The notes under the pieces were generated by a model. The model was not told the DNA's origin. It was given only the letters and a program-made list of their open reading frames with translations, and did not search any database. From Pseudomonadota bacterium (GTDB lineage: Bacteria > Pseudomonadota > Gammaproteobacteria > Burkholderiales > Rhodocyclaceae): a stretch of 64,000 nt of DNA. The stretch covers positions 1 through 64,000 of the forward strand of contig JAFEDI010000068.1 of assembly GCA_018241725.1 (NCBI GenBank), read 5' to 3'. A program made the position numbers and the translations under genes. Below, piece after piece: positions 49,914 to 59,203 of the stretch. Every line of letters starts with the position of its first letter. The stretch's first letter is position 1.

Positions 49914-50633
49914 TCATTCCGGCCTGGTGATGACCGAGCATAGCGCCGCCTCGGTCCGGTTCGATACCTTCAGTTTGTCGAGCAGTTGCTGGACATGGTT
50001 CTTCACGGTCTGCGGGCTCAGGCCCAGTTCTGCCGCAATTTCCCGGTTGGACAGGCCGCCGCGGATGCCGGCCAGCACCTGGCGCTGGCGTGGGGACAAG
50101 TCGGCCTCGATGCTCCTCGTCGGGCTGGCGGGCGGCAGGCTGGCAAAGGCGTTGGCGAGATAGGGCTGCAACAGGCAGGCGAAGTAGCGCTCCCGTTCAC
50201 CAGGGCTGCCCTGCACGCCAAGGAACACGAAGACGTTCAGACCACTCTCCGAAGCCCGCTCACTGCCATGGAGCAGTCCGGCCCCATCGGCATGTGGGCC
50301 GAGCATTTTCAACATGAGCGGGCAATCGGCGGCAAGATCGATGCGGCACGGCTGCCTGTCATGGGCATGCCAACGCTTCGAAAGAACCTGGCACAGGGCC
50401 TCGCCAGCCTCACTCAGTCCCTCCTCCGCCCGATGCGGCAACGGCAAACGGGAAAACACTCCGGCGCGGGCGCCCCCGGGCCAGCGGCTCAGGCAGATCA
50501 GGGTTTCGTGGGGCAGGAAGCTCTGCAGCCCGCCCTGCGCCCATAGGTAGAACTGGTGGCTGCGCCGGATGCGGATGGCCTCGTCCAGCACCAGCGGCAG
50601 GCGTTCCCGATCAAGATCGGTGAGGAGCATCAT
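49914..50633 (-). CDS. epsA: LuxR-family regulator, EpsA-like (PEP-CTERM/exopolysaccharide associated)
   Basis: This 239-residue protein has a LuxR-type helix-turn-helix at its C-terminus (about 175-236, LSPRQRQVLAGIRGGLSNRE and GLSPQTVKNHVQQLLDKL) and an N-terminal region without a receiver or autoinducer motif I can name. The N-terminal stretch RSHQFYLWAQGGLQSFLPHE resembles EpsA regulators of PEP-CTERM/exosortase exopolysaccharide loci. It starts 10 bp after the last secretion gene, so it is probably in the same transcript. The symbol is a likeness call. Confidence 0.8.
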   Translation of the reverse strand: MMLLTDLDRERLPLVLDEAIRIRRSHQFYLWAQGGLQSFLPHETLICLSRWPGGARAGVFSRLPLPHRAEEGLSEAGEALCQVLSKRWHAHDRQPCRIDLAADCPLMLKMLGPHADGAGLLHGSERASESGLNVFVFLGVQGSPGERERYFACLLQPYLANAFASLPPASPTRSIEADLSPRQRQVLAGIRGGLSNREIAAELGLSPQTVKNHVQQLLDKLKVSNRTEAALCSVITRPE

Positions 50634-50643
50634 CGCGGCGCCC

Positions 50644-51150
50644 TCATCGACCCGCAGCCTGCTGTGCTTGACGTCGGCTCATCGTGTCGGCGGGGCGGAA
50701 CAGCCAGTCCCGGTAGCGTGCGCCACCGGCACCCGAGGCTCCGACGCTGACCCACTCCGGCAAGCCATCGCGGCGCAGCGCCTCGCGCTCGGAGCGGCTG
50801 CGCAGCCCGACGATGCGGCCTTCCTGACGCTCCACAATCCAGTCCGCCGCGCCGGTCATCGGGTCGCGGTACAGCCGGCGCAGGTGGCGCCGCACGAAGG
50901 GCACGCGCGGGTCGAGGAGCAGCGCGTCCAGCGTTGCCGGAGCGGCCGCCGGGTCGTCGGGCTGGGCAGCCTGGTAGCTGGCCAATGCGCGGGCGAATTC
51001 GCTGCCGATGAACAGCAGCTCGGCCTCTCGTTCCCGCTGAGCGCTGATCGACCACAGGCTGCCAAAGCGGGCCAGGCCGAAGCCCAGGGCCGCCACCGCG
51101 AACAGCATCAGGAGGTAGGTGACGCCACGCTGGCGTGCGCGCGCCGTCAT
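50644..51150 (-). CDS. Type II secretion/pilin-like protein with one membrane helix
   Basis: This 168-residue protein starts MTARARQRGVTYLLMLFAVA, with a basic N-terminus and one helix (about 10-29) but no FTLIE-type motif. It has the RGVTYL signature of small T2SS accessory proteins. The rest is soluble and Arg-rich. Its ATG overlaps the stop codon of the next gene upstream (ATGA). It is the last structural gene before epsA. Function unknown; a minor pseudopilin or assembly protein is likely. Confidence 0.8.
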   Translation of the reverse strand: MTARARQRGVTYLLMLFAVAALGFGLARFGSLWSISAQREREAELLFIGSEFARALASYQAAQPDDPAAAPATLDALLLDPRVPFVRRHLRRLYRDPMTGAADWIVERQEGRIVGLRSRSEREALRRDGLPEWVSVGASGAGGARYRDWLFRPADTMSRRQAQQAAGR

Positions 51151-51533
51151 AGCTCGCCGAACGAACGCCCGTCGCGGGCCGTGCCGGGGGCGCTGCTGTG
51201 CAGGTCCCACACACCGGAACCGCCGGGCGGGGCGACCAGCTGCCAGCCGTCCCGGCGCTCGGTGAGCGGGTCCACCGGCGCGGCGCGCAGATAGCGGCGG
51301 TCCACCAGCTCGTCCAGGTCCTGCGGGTAACGCCCGGTGTCGCCGTGGAACTTGTCGATGGCGTCGCGGGTAACCGCCAGCGTCTCGGCCAGGGCCGCCT
51401 CCCGCGCCCGCTCCAGATGGACGAAATAGCGCGGCGCGGCGATGGAGATGAGCAGCGCAACGATGGCCATCACCACCAGCAGCTCGATCAGCGTGAAGCC
51501 GCCGCGGCGCCGCTTCGACGTCAGCATCACCAT
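51147..51533 (-). CDS. Pseudopilin, GspG-like
   Basis: This 128-residue protein has a class III prepilin signal: RRRGG before the cleavage site, then FTLIELLVVMAIVALLISIA. Soluble tail with TGRYPQDLDELVDRRYLR is of the GspG fold. Start may be ATG 51533 or ATG 51527; both overlap the gene upstream. It is one of three small pseudopilin-like proteins in a row. Confidence 0.85.
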   Translation of the reverse strand: MVMLTSKRRRGGFTLIELLVVMAIVALLISIAAPRYFVHLERAREAALAETLAVTRDAIDKFHGDTGRYPQDLDELVDRRYLRAAPVDPLTERRDGWQLVAPPGGSGVWDLHSSAPGTARDGRSFGEL

Positions 51534-51994
51534 TCCCGGTAGGGCACGCCGTTGAGCCCGCTGCCCGGTGCTCGGGAATAGACGTCGAACACGTCGCGCC
51601 CTTCCCGCGGGGCGTCCGGCGGGCTGGCGTAGCTGCGCAGGCCCCAGCCGGCGGCGGCGTCCTGGCCGCTGGTGTCGAAGGGGTCGCGCGGAATCCGCCG
51701 CAGGATGTAGATGCGCGCCTGGCCGGGGGCACGGGCGTCAGGCATGCCGCGCACCAGGTCCTCCAGCGTCCCGGGGTAGCCGCTGCCATCGGCGGCGCGG
51801 GCAATGCGGCCCTCGTCGCTGTAGCGCTTGTAGGTGTCGATGCCTTCCCGCAGCTGGCGCAGGGCCAGGCGCAGTTCGCTCTCCTTGGCGCGCTGGGCGG
51901 TGAGCTGGGCGACCGGCACCGCGATGGCGGCAAGCACCGCCACCACCGCCACCGTGACGACCATCTCGATCAGCGTGAAGCCGCGGTTAGTCAT
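51527..51994 (-). CDS. Pseudopilin, GspG/H-like
   Basis: This 155-residue protein has the prepilin motif MTNRG-FTLIEMVVTVAVVAVLAAI and a GspG-like tail (LREGIDTYKRYSDEGRI). The start is ATG 51994, 13 nt after the secretin stop codon; an upstream TTG at 52018 is less likely. It probably forms part of the pseudopilus with the other two. Confidence 0.88.
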   Translation of the reverse strand: MTNRGFTLIEMVVTVAVVAVLAAIAVPVAQLTAQRAKESELRLALRQLREGIDTYKRYSDEGRIARAADGSGYPGTLEDLVRGMPDARAPGQARIYILRRIPRDPFDTSGQDAAAGWGLRSYASPPDAPREGRDVFDVYSRAPGSGLNGVPYREW

Positions 51995-52007
51995 GATCCG
52001 GAAGGGC

Positions 52008-54251
52008 TCACGGCGCAATGCGCACCCGCGCCGGCGCGGGGCTGTTCAGCGGCTGGACCGATCCGCCTGTACGTGCATCGGTTGCCAGCAGGCTGAAGAC
52101 GGAGTTGCCGGCAGCCTTGGCGCGGGCCCGGAAGCGCGCATCCACGCTGCCGCCTGACAGATGCAGGGCCAGCGCGTCGCCGCCCTCGCCGGGCTGATCG
52201 AGGGGTTCGACCAGCGTCGTGTCGTAGGCCAGCAGCAACGGGCGCCCTTCGCCCGCCGCGCCGCTGACGCGCACCGCAAAGGTCTCGCCTGGGCGGACCT
52301 GTTCCGGGGCGGCCAGTCGCGGTTCGCCAGCCGACGCTTCAGGCGCCATCGCTGAGATAGGCAGCGCTGCGGGCACCGGCGTTACCCCGGCCCGCCCGGC
52401 TCCGGCAGCAGGCCCCGCAATCGGTGTGAGCAGCAACGGCGCGGCACCGACCGCCGACTCCGTCCCCGCACCAAACGTGGCACTGGCCAGCGCCGGCTGG
52501 TTGAGGTTGCGCAGCACCCGCGGGGTGATCAGCAGCACGATCTCGGTCTTGTTGGCCACGTCGCGCTGACTGCTGAAGAGCCGCCCGAGCCCGGGCAGAT
52601 CGCCGAGCCCCGGCAGGCGGTTGGCGGCGCTGCGCTCCTCGTCGCTGATCAGGCCGGCCAGCACCTGGGTCTCCCCGTCCTTCAGGCGCAGGGACGTGGC
52701 GGCGCTGCGCGTACCAACCTGGTAGGCCAGGGAGTTGGACGGGCCGAGGACTTCCTTCACTACGCTGCTGACCTCCAGGTTCACCTTGATCGCCACCTCC
52801 TCGTCCAGGTGCACCGACGGCTCCACCTCCAGCTTGAGGCCCACGTCCAGATAGTTCACCGAGGCCGACACGCCCACGTTGGCGGTGGAGGTGGTGGTGA
52901 ACACCGGCAGCTTCTCGCCGATGTGGATGCGTGCCTTGTCCCGGTTCTTCACGCGGATGCGCGGGTTGGCGAGGATGTTGGAATCCCCGTCCTGGTCCTT
53001 CAGGTTGAGCAGCAGGCCGGGGTTGGCCACGTAGGGCACCATCGCGCCGGTGTTGCGCAGATTCACGTTGCCGCTGAGCAGCTGGCCGCCCAGGTTCTCG
53101 GTGATGGTGGTGCCGGTGGTGGTGGTCACCGCGCTGGTGGTGGTGGGCTGCAGCAGGCCATAGCCGATCTGGTCCGGAAAGCGCAGGCCCAGTTCGAGCA
53201 ACTTGTTGCGGCTGATCTCCAGCACCTCCACCTCCAGCATCACCTCCGGTTCGGGCAGGTCGAGGCCGGCGATCAGGCGCTCCGCGAGGCGCACTGCGTC
53301 GGGCGTGTCCTTCATCACCAACAGGTTCAAACGCTCCTCCACGAAGACGTCCTTGGTCTTGACCATCTGCTTGACCAGCTCCATGGCCTGCTTGGGCGAC
53401 GCGTTGGCGAGGTAGAAGCTGCGCGTCACCAGCTCCTGGTAGTCCTTCTGCTTGGCCGGCGTGTTGGGGTAGATCAGGATCGAGTTGTCGTTGAGGAGCT
53501 TGCGTTCGAGCTGCTGGGTGGTCGCCAGCAGCTTGAGCACATCGTCGATGCTGCTGCGCCTCACGAAGATCGACACCTTGGTGTCGGGCCGCACATCCTT
53601 GTCGAGCACGAAGTTGAGACCGGACTCCCGCGACAGCACCTCCAGCACGCCGCGCAGCGGGGCGTCGCGGAATTCGAGGGTGATCGGCTTGGCCAGCGGC
53701 CCCTTCAGCGCCACCGGCAGCGGGTCGCGGGCGACGCTGCGTTCGTCGAGCCGGCGCATCACGCTGCGCGCCAGCGCATGGCCGGGTTCGGCAGCCAGCA
53801 CGCTGCGGGCGGCCTGCTCCGCGCCGACGAAGTCCTGGGCGTCGAGGCGCTTGCCGGCCTCGGCCGCCGTTCGGTTGCGCTGGCGCTGGGCGGCGATCGT
53901 CTCCAGCCCGGCGACCACCCGCGGGTGATTGGGGTCGTACTGGCGCGCCAGCACCAGCGCCGCCTCGGCGTCCTCGAAACGGCCGCCGGCCCGCGCCTCC
54001 TCGGCCACGGCCAGCTGGCGCAGGGTCAGGCGGTCGCGCTGGCGCAGGTAGTAGCTGCGCAGCGCCAGGTTGGCGGGGTCGGCGGCGATCTTCTGCTGCA
54101 GATCGCGCAAGGCCGCCTCCGGCGCACCGCTGGCGAAGGCCTGGCGGCTCGCCTCCAGGGCGGGGTTGGCGGCGCAGGCGGTCAACAAGACAAGTACAAG
54201 GGCCAGTGCGGCCCCGGCGCACAGGGTGTGGAACGGACGTGGTGGCTTCAT
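52008..54251 (-). CDS. gspD: Secretin (GspD/PilQ-like) with C-terminal cohesin-like domain
   Basis: This 747-residue protein has a lipoprotein-type signal (VLVLLTACAANP, lipidated Cys about residue 26), a TPR-like region (about 40-160), N-domains (about 180-330), and the secretin domain (about 370-590) with SASVNYLDVGLKLEVEPSVH, LKDGETQVLAGLISDEERS and LLITPRVLR. A further domain (about 645-745, QVRPGETFAVRVSGAAGEGR onwards) resembles cohesin. It forms the outer-membrane pore. Its start overlaps the PilP-like gene by 4 bp. Confidence 0.93.
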   Translation of the reverse strand: MKPPRPFHTLCAGAALALVLVLLTACAANPALEASRQAFASGAPEAALRDLQQKIAADPANLALRSYYLRQRDRLTLRQLAVAEEARAGGRFEDAEAALVLARQYDPNHPRVVAGLETIAAQRQRNRTAAEAGKRLDAQDFVGAEQAARSVLAAEPGHALARSVMRRLDERSVARDPLPVALKGPLAKPITLEFRDAPLRGVLEVLSRESGLNFVLDKDVRPDTKVSIFVRRSSIDDVLKLLATTQQLERKLLNDNSILIYPNTPAKQKDYQELVTRSFYLANASPKQAMELVKQMVKTKDVFVEERLNLLVMKDTPDAVRLAERLIAGLDLPEPEVMLEVEVLEISRNKLLELGLRFPDQIGYGLLQPTTTSAVTTTTGTTITENLGGQLLSGNVNLRNTGAMVPYVANPGLLLNLKDQDGDSNILANPRIRVKNRDKARIHIGEKLPVFTTTSTANVGVSASVNYLDVGLKLEVEPSVHLDEEVAIKVNLEVSSVVKEVLGPSNSLAYQVGTRSAATSLRLKDGETQVLAGLISDEERSAANRLPGLGDLPGLGRLFSSQRDVANKTEIVLLITPRVLRNLNQPALASATFGAGTESAVGAAPLLLTPIAGPAAGAGRAGVTPVPAALPISAMAPEASAGEPRLAAPEQVRPGETFAVRVSGAAGEGRPLLLAYDTTLVEPLDQPGEGGDALALHLSGGSVDARFRARAKAAGNSVFSLLATDARTGGSVQPLNSPAPARVRIAP

Positions 54252-54727
54252 GGAGTGCCGGTGCTCAGGCTCTGGGTTTCGTTGAGGGGCAGGTACAGGA
54301 AGTCGATGCGCTGGCGGCTCACCGCCGTCACCCGGTAGCGGCCGTCGAGCACGTCGCCGGGGCGCACCGCTCGGACCTCGTCCCGCTCGAGCAGGAAGGC
54401 CGCAGGCACGCCGCCGTCCTCCAGCGCGCCGCCGTAGCGGTACGGCAAGGGCGGTGCGACGGGCTTGGTGTCGACCGGCGGCGGAGGCGGCGGTGGCTGG
54501 AAGCTGCGCGCCGGAAAGAGTTCGCCTGGCACGCCATCGGCCGGCGGACGCGCGCCGAGGCGCAACTCGCCGAGCGGCATGGGCGGGACCGCAACCGAAC
54601 GGGGAGCCCGGCCAGCCTTGCGCACCGGCCGCGTGCTACCGTCGCCCTCATCGTCCAGCCCGGCAGCCCACCAGGCGGCGGCGAGGACGGCGCCCAGCGC
54701 GAGGATGAGCCCATGGGCGCGCTTCAT
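54248..54727 (-). CDS. PilP/GspC-like periplasmic linker protein
   Basis: This 159-residue protein has an N-terminal membrane helix (about 5-23), a Pro-rich linker (about 60-90, with a PPPPPPP run) and a small C-terminal domain with VRPGDVLDGRYRVTAVSRQR, which is like the PilP/GspC homology region that touches the secretin. It overlaps gspD and the PilO-like gene by 4 bp each. The call is from size, topology and place. Confidence 0.75.
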   Translation of the reverse strand: MKRAHGLILALGAVLAAAWWAAGLDDEGDGSTRPVRKAGRAPRSVAVPPMPLGELRLGARPPADGVPGELFPARSFQPPPPPPPVDTKPVAPPLPYRYGGALEDGGVPAAFLLERDEVRAVRPGDVLDGRYRVTAVSRQRIDFLYLPLNETQSLSTGTP

Positions 54728-55278
54728 GAGCGCCCCCGCAGGAAGATCACCAGCCGGACGCGCGCTTCCAGTTCCTCTGCACCGATGTCGGCCCGTTTCA
54801 GCAGCAGCCCGTCGACGGCCACCTCCGGCAGTTCGGCCAGCAGATCGCCGAGCCACAGGCGCAGCGCGGCGTAGCGGCCATGCAGCGGCAACTCCAGCGC
54901 CACCTGCTCCAGCGGCGTACCGGCAAGCGGCGTGGAGCGGTAGTCGGCCTTGTCGGCGGCGAGGCCGCGGGCCAGCGCGTAACCGTGGATGCGCACCAGC
55001 AGATCGGGCAGGCCGTCGCCGGCCGGGAAGGCGCCGTAGTAGGCGTCGAGACGCTCCCTCTCGGCGGGCGGCGACGGCAGCGCATGACGCTGCTGGCGGA
55101 GCAGGCTGCGGGTCTGGCGGTCCAGCGTGTCGGCCTCGTCGGCGAGGGGCCGGTTGCCGCTGACATCGAAAGCCAGCGCGAAGACGGTCAGCGCCACGCC
55201 GAGCACGCCGGCCCAGCCGGCGCCACGCAGGATCCGCTGCGCTTCCGCCCGTAGGGTTGCAAGGCGCGGCGCCATCAC
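54724..55278 (-). CDS. PilO/GspM-like inner-membrane protein
   Basis: This 184-residue protein has one N-terminal membrane helix (about 20-40), a coiled stretch (about 45-80) and a ferredoxin-like C-terminal domain, the architecture of PilO or GspM. PilO-like features such as LDAYYGAFPAGDGLPDLLVR are seen. ATG 55278 or 55275. It overlaps both neighbours. Confidence 0.8.
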   Translation of the reverse strand: MMAPRLATLRAEAQRILRGAGWAGVLGVALTVFALAFDVSGNRPLADEADTLDRQTRSLLRQQRHALPSPPAERERLDAYYGAFPAGDGLPDLLVRIHGYALARGLAADKADYRSTPLAGTPLEQVALELPLHGRYAALRLWLGDLLAELPEVAVDGLLLKRADIGAEELEARVRLVIFLRGRS

Positions 55279-55820
55279 GGCTGCGCCTCCCAGCGGGCCT
55301 GTAGCTCGAAGCCGACCACCTGGACGGGCCCGTTCTGGCGGAAGGCGTAGCCGGCCAGCCTCACGTCGCGCAGCGCCGGGATGGCTTCGAGGCGCTTCAC
55401 GAAGGCGAAGACCTCGGGCAGGTTGCGGGCCTCGCCGCTGAGCTTGAGGCGTCCCTTGGCACCGTCCTGGTCCAGCTCCAGCAAGGCCAGGCTCGGATCG
55501 TCGGCGGCGGCTTCGAGGGCCGCCAGCAGCGCATTCCAGTCGCGCCCGAGGCCGGCTACCACGCCGAGGGCCGTGCGGCGCTCCGGGTCCGTGAGTGGCG
55601 CCACCGGCGGACGAACCGGGCGGGCGACGGCGCTCTGCCGACGCGCCCGCTCGTAAGCATGGCGCGCTTCGGCGAGGCGGGTTTCGGCCACATCGAACTC
55701 GTGGAGCACGCCGAGCGCGGCAAGCGCCCCGCAGGCCAGCATCAGCCAGCCGAGCGCGCCGGGCGGACGGCGGCGGCCGCTGAAGTCCAGGTCAACGGCG
55801 GACGGCACGGCGCGGCTCAC
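55275..55820 (-). CDS. PilN/GspL-C-like inner-membrane protein
   Basis: This 181-residue protein starts at a GTG that overlaps the stop codon of the PilM-like gene (GTGA). It has a short cytoplasmic N-terminus, one membrane helix (about 22-40, LGWLMLACGALAALGVL), a coiled region, and a C-terminal domain with LKLSGEARNLPEVFAFVKRL as in PilN. It should pair with the PilO-like protein. Confidence 0.82.
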   Translation of the reverse strand: MSRAVPSAVDLDFSGRRRPPGALGWLMLACGALAALGVLHEFDVAETRLAEARHAYERARRQSAVARPVRPPVAPLTDPERRTALGVVAGLGRDWNALLAALEAAADDPSLALLELDQDGAKGRLKLSGEARNLPEVFAFVKRLEAIPALRDVRLAGYAFRQNGPVQVVGFELQARWEAQP

Positions 55821-56521
55821 GGGCGAGCCTCCGCGCAATCGGCGTGAATCCAGCCGGCCGGCAGCGGCACGTCCGCCGGCAGCGGGCCGGCCACGTGGAA
55901 GGTGCCGGCGGCCGGCGCCTCCGGCAGCGTGGCGAGCAGCGCGATGAGGCCGTCTACCGAGGCACGGCCGTCGGCCTCGTCGACCGGCAGACTGCGCAAG
56001 GCCCGCCAGACGCCTGCGGCCCACAGCCCGATGGTGACGCGCCCGCGCTCCCGCCGGGCGAAGGCCCCGTCGCCACGGAAACGGCGGCGGCTCTGGTTGA
56101 AGTCGGTCAGGAAGGCCGGCTCCACCGTCCTCAGACTCAAGCGGCGATCGCGCGCCCAGTCCCGCAGCGCATCGTGCAAGGACAGGGGCAGCGCCGCGGC
56201 AATGCACACCGGCCCGGCGGCGTTGCGGTCGGTGAGCACCGCCCACGGGCCGGCGCCGAAGACTTCCGTGAAGCGATGGACGACGAAGGCCTGCCGCTCG
56301 GCCGCCGACAGCCCCTCCGGCCAGGTCACGCGTAAATAACGCACGTGGCGGTCGGCGACGGTGACGTGCAGGCACGAGAAGCGTGGCAGCGCCGGCAAGG
56401 CCGCCAGCACGGCAGTCCAGTCGGCATCGATGGGCTGCTCGATCATTCCGGCCCGGCACTGCAGGCGCAGCGCGTCGGGCCCGATGTGCAGCGCCGCGCG
56501 CTCAGGCCACGAAAGTGACAC
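55817..56521 (-). CDS. PilM/GspL-N-like cytoplasmic scaffold protein (tentative)
   Basis: This 234-residue soluble protein sits where PilM would be, before the PilN-like gene. It is shorter than PilM (about 350), with the actin-like features reduced; LRTVEPAFLTDFNQSRR is a PilM-like patch. It overlaps the end of gspE by 20 bp. No membrane segment. Function by position only. Confidence 0.8.
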   Translation of the reverse strand: MSLSWPERAALHIGPDALRLQCRAGMIEQPIDADWTAVLAALPALPRFSCLHVTVADRHVRYLRVTWPEGLSAAERQAFVVHRFTEVFGAGPWAVLTDRNAAGPVCIAAALPLSLHDALRDWARDRRLSLRTVEPAFLTDFNQSRRRFRGDGAFARRERGRVTIGLWAAGVWRALRSLPVDEADGRASVDGLIALLATLPEAPAAGTFHVAGPLPADVPLPAGWIHADCAEARP

Positions 56522-58028
56522 GGTTCAGCTCCTGCAGGGTGGTGAGACCGTCGCGGACCAGGGCCAGGCCCGCGTCGCGCAGGCTGGCGAAACCGCGCCG
56601 GCGGGCGGCCGCCTTCAGCTCGCGCAGCGGCGCGCGGGCGATGATCAGGTCGCGCAGCTCGTCGTCGAGGATCAGCACCTCGGCGATGGCGCGCCGGCCC
56701 CGGTAGCCGGAGCCACGGCACGTGCCACAGCCGCTGCCGGCGCGGAAGCGGTAGCCGCTCACCGCCCCGCGCTCTCCGAGGCCCGAGTCGGCGAGCAGCG
56801 CGGCGTCGGGCGTACAGTCGGCGCTGCAGGCCAGGCAGTTCACGCGGATCAGGCGCTGAGCCACCACGCCGTTCAAGGCCGCCACCAGGTTGTAGGGGTC
56901 GATGCCCATGTGCATGAAGCGGCCGATCACGTCGAAGACGCTGTTGGCATGCACGGTGGTGAACACCAGGTGGCCGGTCAGCGCGGCCTGCACGGCGATC
57001 TCGGCGGTCTCCGGGTCGCGGATCTCGCCGACCATGATCTTGTCCGGGTCGTGGCGCAGGATGGAGCGCAGGCCGCGGGCGAAGCCGAGGCCCTTCTTCT
57101 CGTTCACCGGAATCTGCAGCACGCCGGGCAGCTGGTATTCCACCGGGTCCTCGATGGTGACGACCTTCTCCTGCCCCGAGTGGGTTTCCGACAGCACGGC
57201 GTAGAGGCTGGTGGTCTTGCCCGAGCCGGTCGGCCCGGTGACCAGCAGCATGCCGTGGGGCTCCATGGCGAGGCGGCGCAGCGTGGCGCGGGTGGGCGCG
57301 TCGAAGCCGAGGGTTTCGAGGGTCAGCGCCGCCATCTCGCGGGTCAGGTGCTCCTTGTCGAGCAGGCGCAGCACGGCGTCCTCGCCATGGATGCTGGGCA
57401 TGATGGAGACCCGGAAATCGATCGGGCGGCCGGCGGCGTGGACCTTGAAGCGCCCATCCTGCGGCACGCGCCGCTCGGCGATATCCAGCTCGGCCAGCAC
57501 CTTGAGGCGCGACAGCACCTGCTCGGCCAGCTCGCTGCCCTGGGCGCCGCCTGCTCGGGTCAGCACGCCGTCCACCCGGTACTTGACGACCAGCCCGCCG
57601 GGTACGCTCTCCAGGTGGATGTCGCTGGCGCCCTGCTGGATGGCGTCGTAGAGGGTGGAATTGACCAGTTTGACCACCGGGCTGGCGTCGCTGGCGATGC
57701 GCCGCAGGGACAGATCCTCGCCGTCGTCCACGCGAGTGGCGGCGGCCTCGCCGAGCACACCGGCGACGACGCGGCCGGATTCGGCGTGGCGGGCCAGGCA
57801 GGCGGCCAGGTCGTCGCGGCGCGCCAGGCGCAGCGCGAAGGGTTCGGCGAGGTGGCCGCCGAGGCCGTCGAGCAGATCGGTGTCCTGCGGGTCGGCGACG
57901 GCGATCAGCAGGCGTCCGTCGTCCCCACGGCCGGCGAAGGCGTCGCGGCGCAGCGCGTCGTCGAAGGGCAGCGCGGTAAAGTCGGGCTGCAGCGCGAACA
58001 GTTCGGCGTGGCCGATGGCGGCGATCAC
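56502..58028 (-). CDS. gspE: Type II secretion/type IV pilus assembly ATPase
   Basis: This 508-residue ATPase has an N-terminal GspE-type domain, then Walker A GPTGSGKTTSLYAV (about 265-280), the Asp box VVTIEDPVEYQ, Walker B region LRHDPDKIMVGEIRDPETAE and the His box TTVHANSVFDVIGR. The zinc region is present as NCLACSADC and GCGTCRGSGYRG. It powers pseudopilus growth. It overlaps gspF by 4 bp. Confidence 0.95.
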   Translation of the reverse strand: MIAAIGHAELFALQPDFTALPFDDALRRDAFAGRGDDGRLLIAVADPQDTDLLDGLGGHLAEPFALRLARRDDLAACLARHAESGRVVAGVLGEAAATRVDDGEDLSLRRIASDASPVVKLVNSTLYDAIQQGASDIHLESVPGGLVVKYRVDGVLTRAGGAQGSELAEQVLSRLKVLAELDIAERRVPQDGRFKVHAAGRPIDFRVSIMPSIHGEDAVLRLLDKEHLTREMAALTLETLGFDAPTRATLRRLAMEPHGMLLVTGPTGSGKTTSLYAVLSETHSGQEKVVTIEDPVEYQLPGVLQIPVNEKKGLGFARGLRSILRHDPDKIMVGEIRDPETAEIAVQAALTGHLVFTTVHANSVFDVIGRFMHMGIDPYNLVAALNGVVAQRLIRVNCLACSADCTPDAALLADSGLGERGAVSGYRFRAGSGCGTCRGSGYRGRRAIAEVLILDDELRDLIIARAPLRELKAAARRRGFASLRDAGLALVRDGLTTLQELNRVTFVA

Positions 58029-59200
58029 TGAATGCTCTCCGCCACCTGGAAGATCGGCAGGTAAAGCATCACCAGCACCACGCCGATGCCCACCGCGATC
58101 ACCAGCATCAGCAGCGGGCCGGCCAGGCGGGCCACCAGTTCAAGCCAGCGGGCGTTGTCCTGGTCGTGGAAATCGGCGGCACGCTCCAGCATGTCGCCCA
58201 AGTTGCCGGCCTTCTCCCCCACCGCCAGCATGCGCAGCGCCACCGGCGTGGCGAGGCCGTGGGCCTGCAGCGTGGCGGTGAAGCCCTGCCCTTCGCGCAC
58301 CGCGGCGCGGCTCGCCAGCAGGCCGGGGCGCAACACCGGCGAGAGCAGGCCTTCGACCATGCCCAGCGCCGCCACCGCGGGGATACCGCCACGCAGCAGC
58401 ATGCCCAGTGTGCGGTACAGGCGCGCCAGCTCGAAGACGCGCAGCCGCTCGCCGAGGCGCGGCAGGCGCCAGGCCAGGCGCAGCGCTGCGGCGCGGCTGT
58501 CGGCACGGACAGCCAGTGCCCCCCAACCCCCCAGCACGGCCACGACTCCGCCGCCGATCAGCCCACCGTGGGCTTCCATCAATTGCCCCCAGTCGAGCAG
58601 CAGGCGCGACATCCAGGGCAGCTCGCCGCCGACGCTCTCGAATACCTGCGCAAAACGCGGCACCACGAAGAGCAGCAGGAACAACATGACCGCCCCACCC
58701 ACCACCACCAGCAGCGCCGGGTACACCGCCGCGGCGACCAGCGTGCCGCGGATCGCGTCGAGCTGGCGCTGGTAGGCCACGTAGCGGGACAGCGCCGGTT
58801 CCAGGTCGCTGGTGTGCTCGGCGGCACGCACGGTGGCCACGTAGAGCGGCGGGAAGGCGGCCGGCTGGGCTTCCAGCGCGGCGGACAGGGTGCGGCCTTC
58901 GCGCAGCCCGTGACCGAGGGCATCCACCACCGCACGCAGGGCCGGGCGGGCTTCCTTCTCGGCGAGAGCCGCCAACGCGTCGGCCAGCGGAATACCGGCC
59001 CGCAGCAGGGCTACCAGCTCCTGGTTGAACAGCATCAGCGGAAAACGCGCAGTACGGGCCGGCCGCCCCAGCGGCGCGACCGACAGCACCGCCAGGCGGC
59101 GCTCGGCCGCCAGCGCGCGGGCGGCGGCTTCATCGGCGGCGTCGACCTCGATGTCCACAACGGACGATGCCGCCCCGAGGGCACGGATGCGAAAACGCAT
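58025..59200 (-). CDS. gspF: Type II secretion inner-membrane platform protein GspF
   Basis: This 391-residue protein has the two GspF/PilC repeat domains (about 55-180 and 260-385) with QELVALLRAGIPLADALAAL and YRTLGMLLRGGIPAVAALGM, and three membrane helices. It anchors the pseudopilus motor. It follows gspG by 3 bp. Confidence 0.95.
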   Translation of the reverse strand: MRFRIRALGAASSVVDIEVDAADEAAARALAAERRLAVLSVAPLGRPARTARFPLMLFNQELVALLRAGIPLADALAALAEKEARPALRAVVDALGHGLREGRTLSAALEAQPAAFPPLYVATVRAAEHTSDLEPALSRYVAYQRQLDAIRGTLVAAAVYPALLVVVGGAVMLFLLLFVVPRFAQVFESVGGELPWMSRLLLDWGQLMEAHGGLIGGGVVAVLGGWGALAVRADSRAAALRLAWRLPRLGERLRVFELARLYRTLGMLLRGGIPAVAALGMVEGLLSPVLRPGLLASRAAVREGQGFTATLQAHGLATPVALRMLAVGEKAGNLGDMLERAADFHDQDNARWLELVARLAGPLLMLVIAVGIGVVLVMLYLPIFQVAESIQ

Positions 59201-59203
59201 GGC

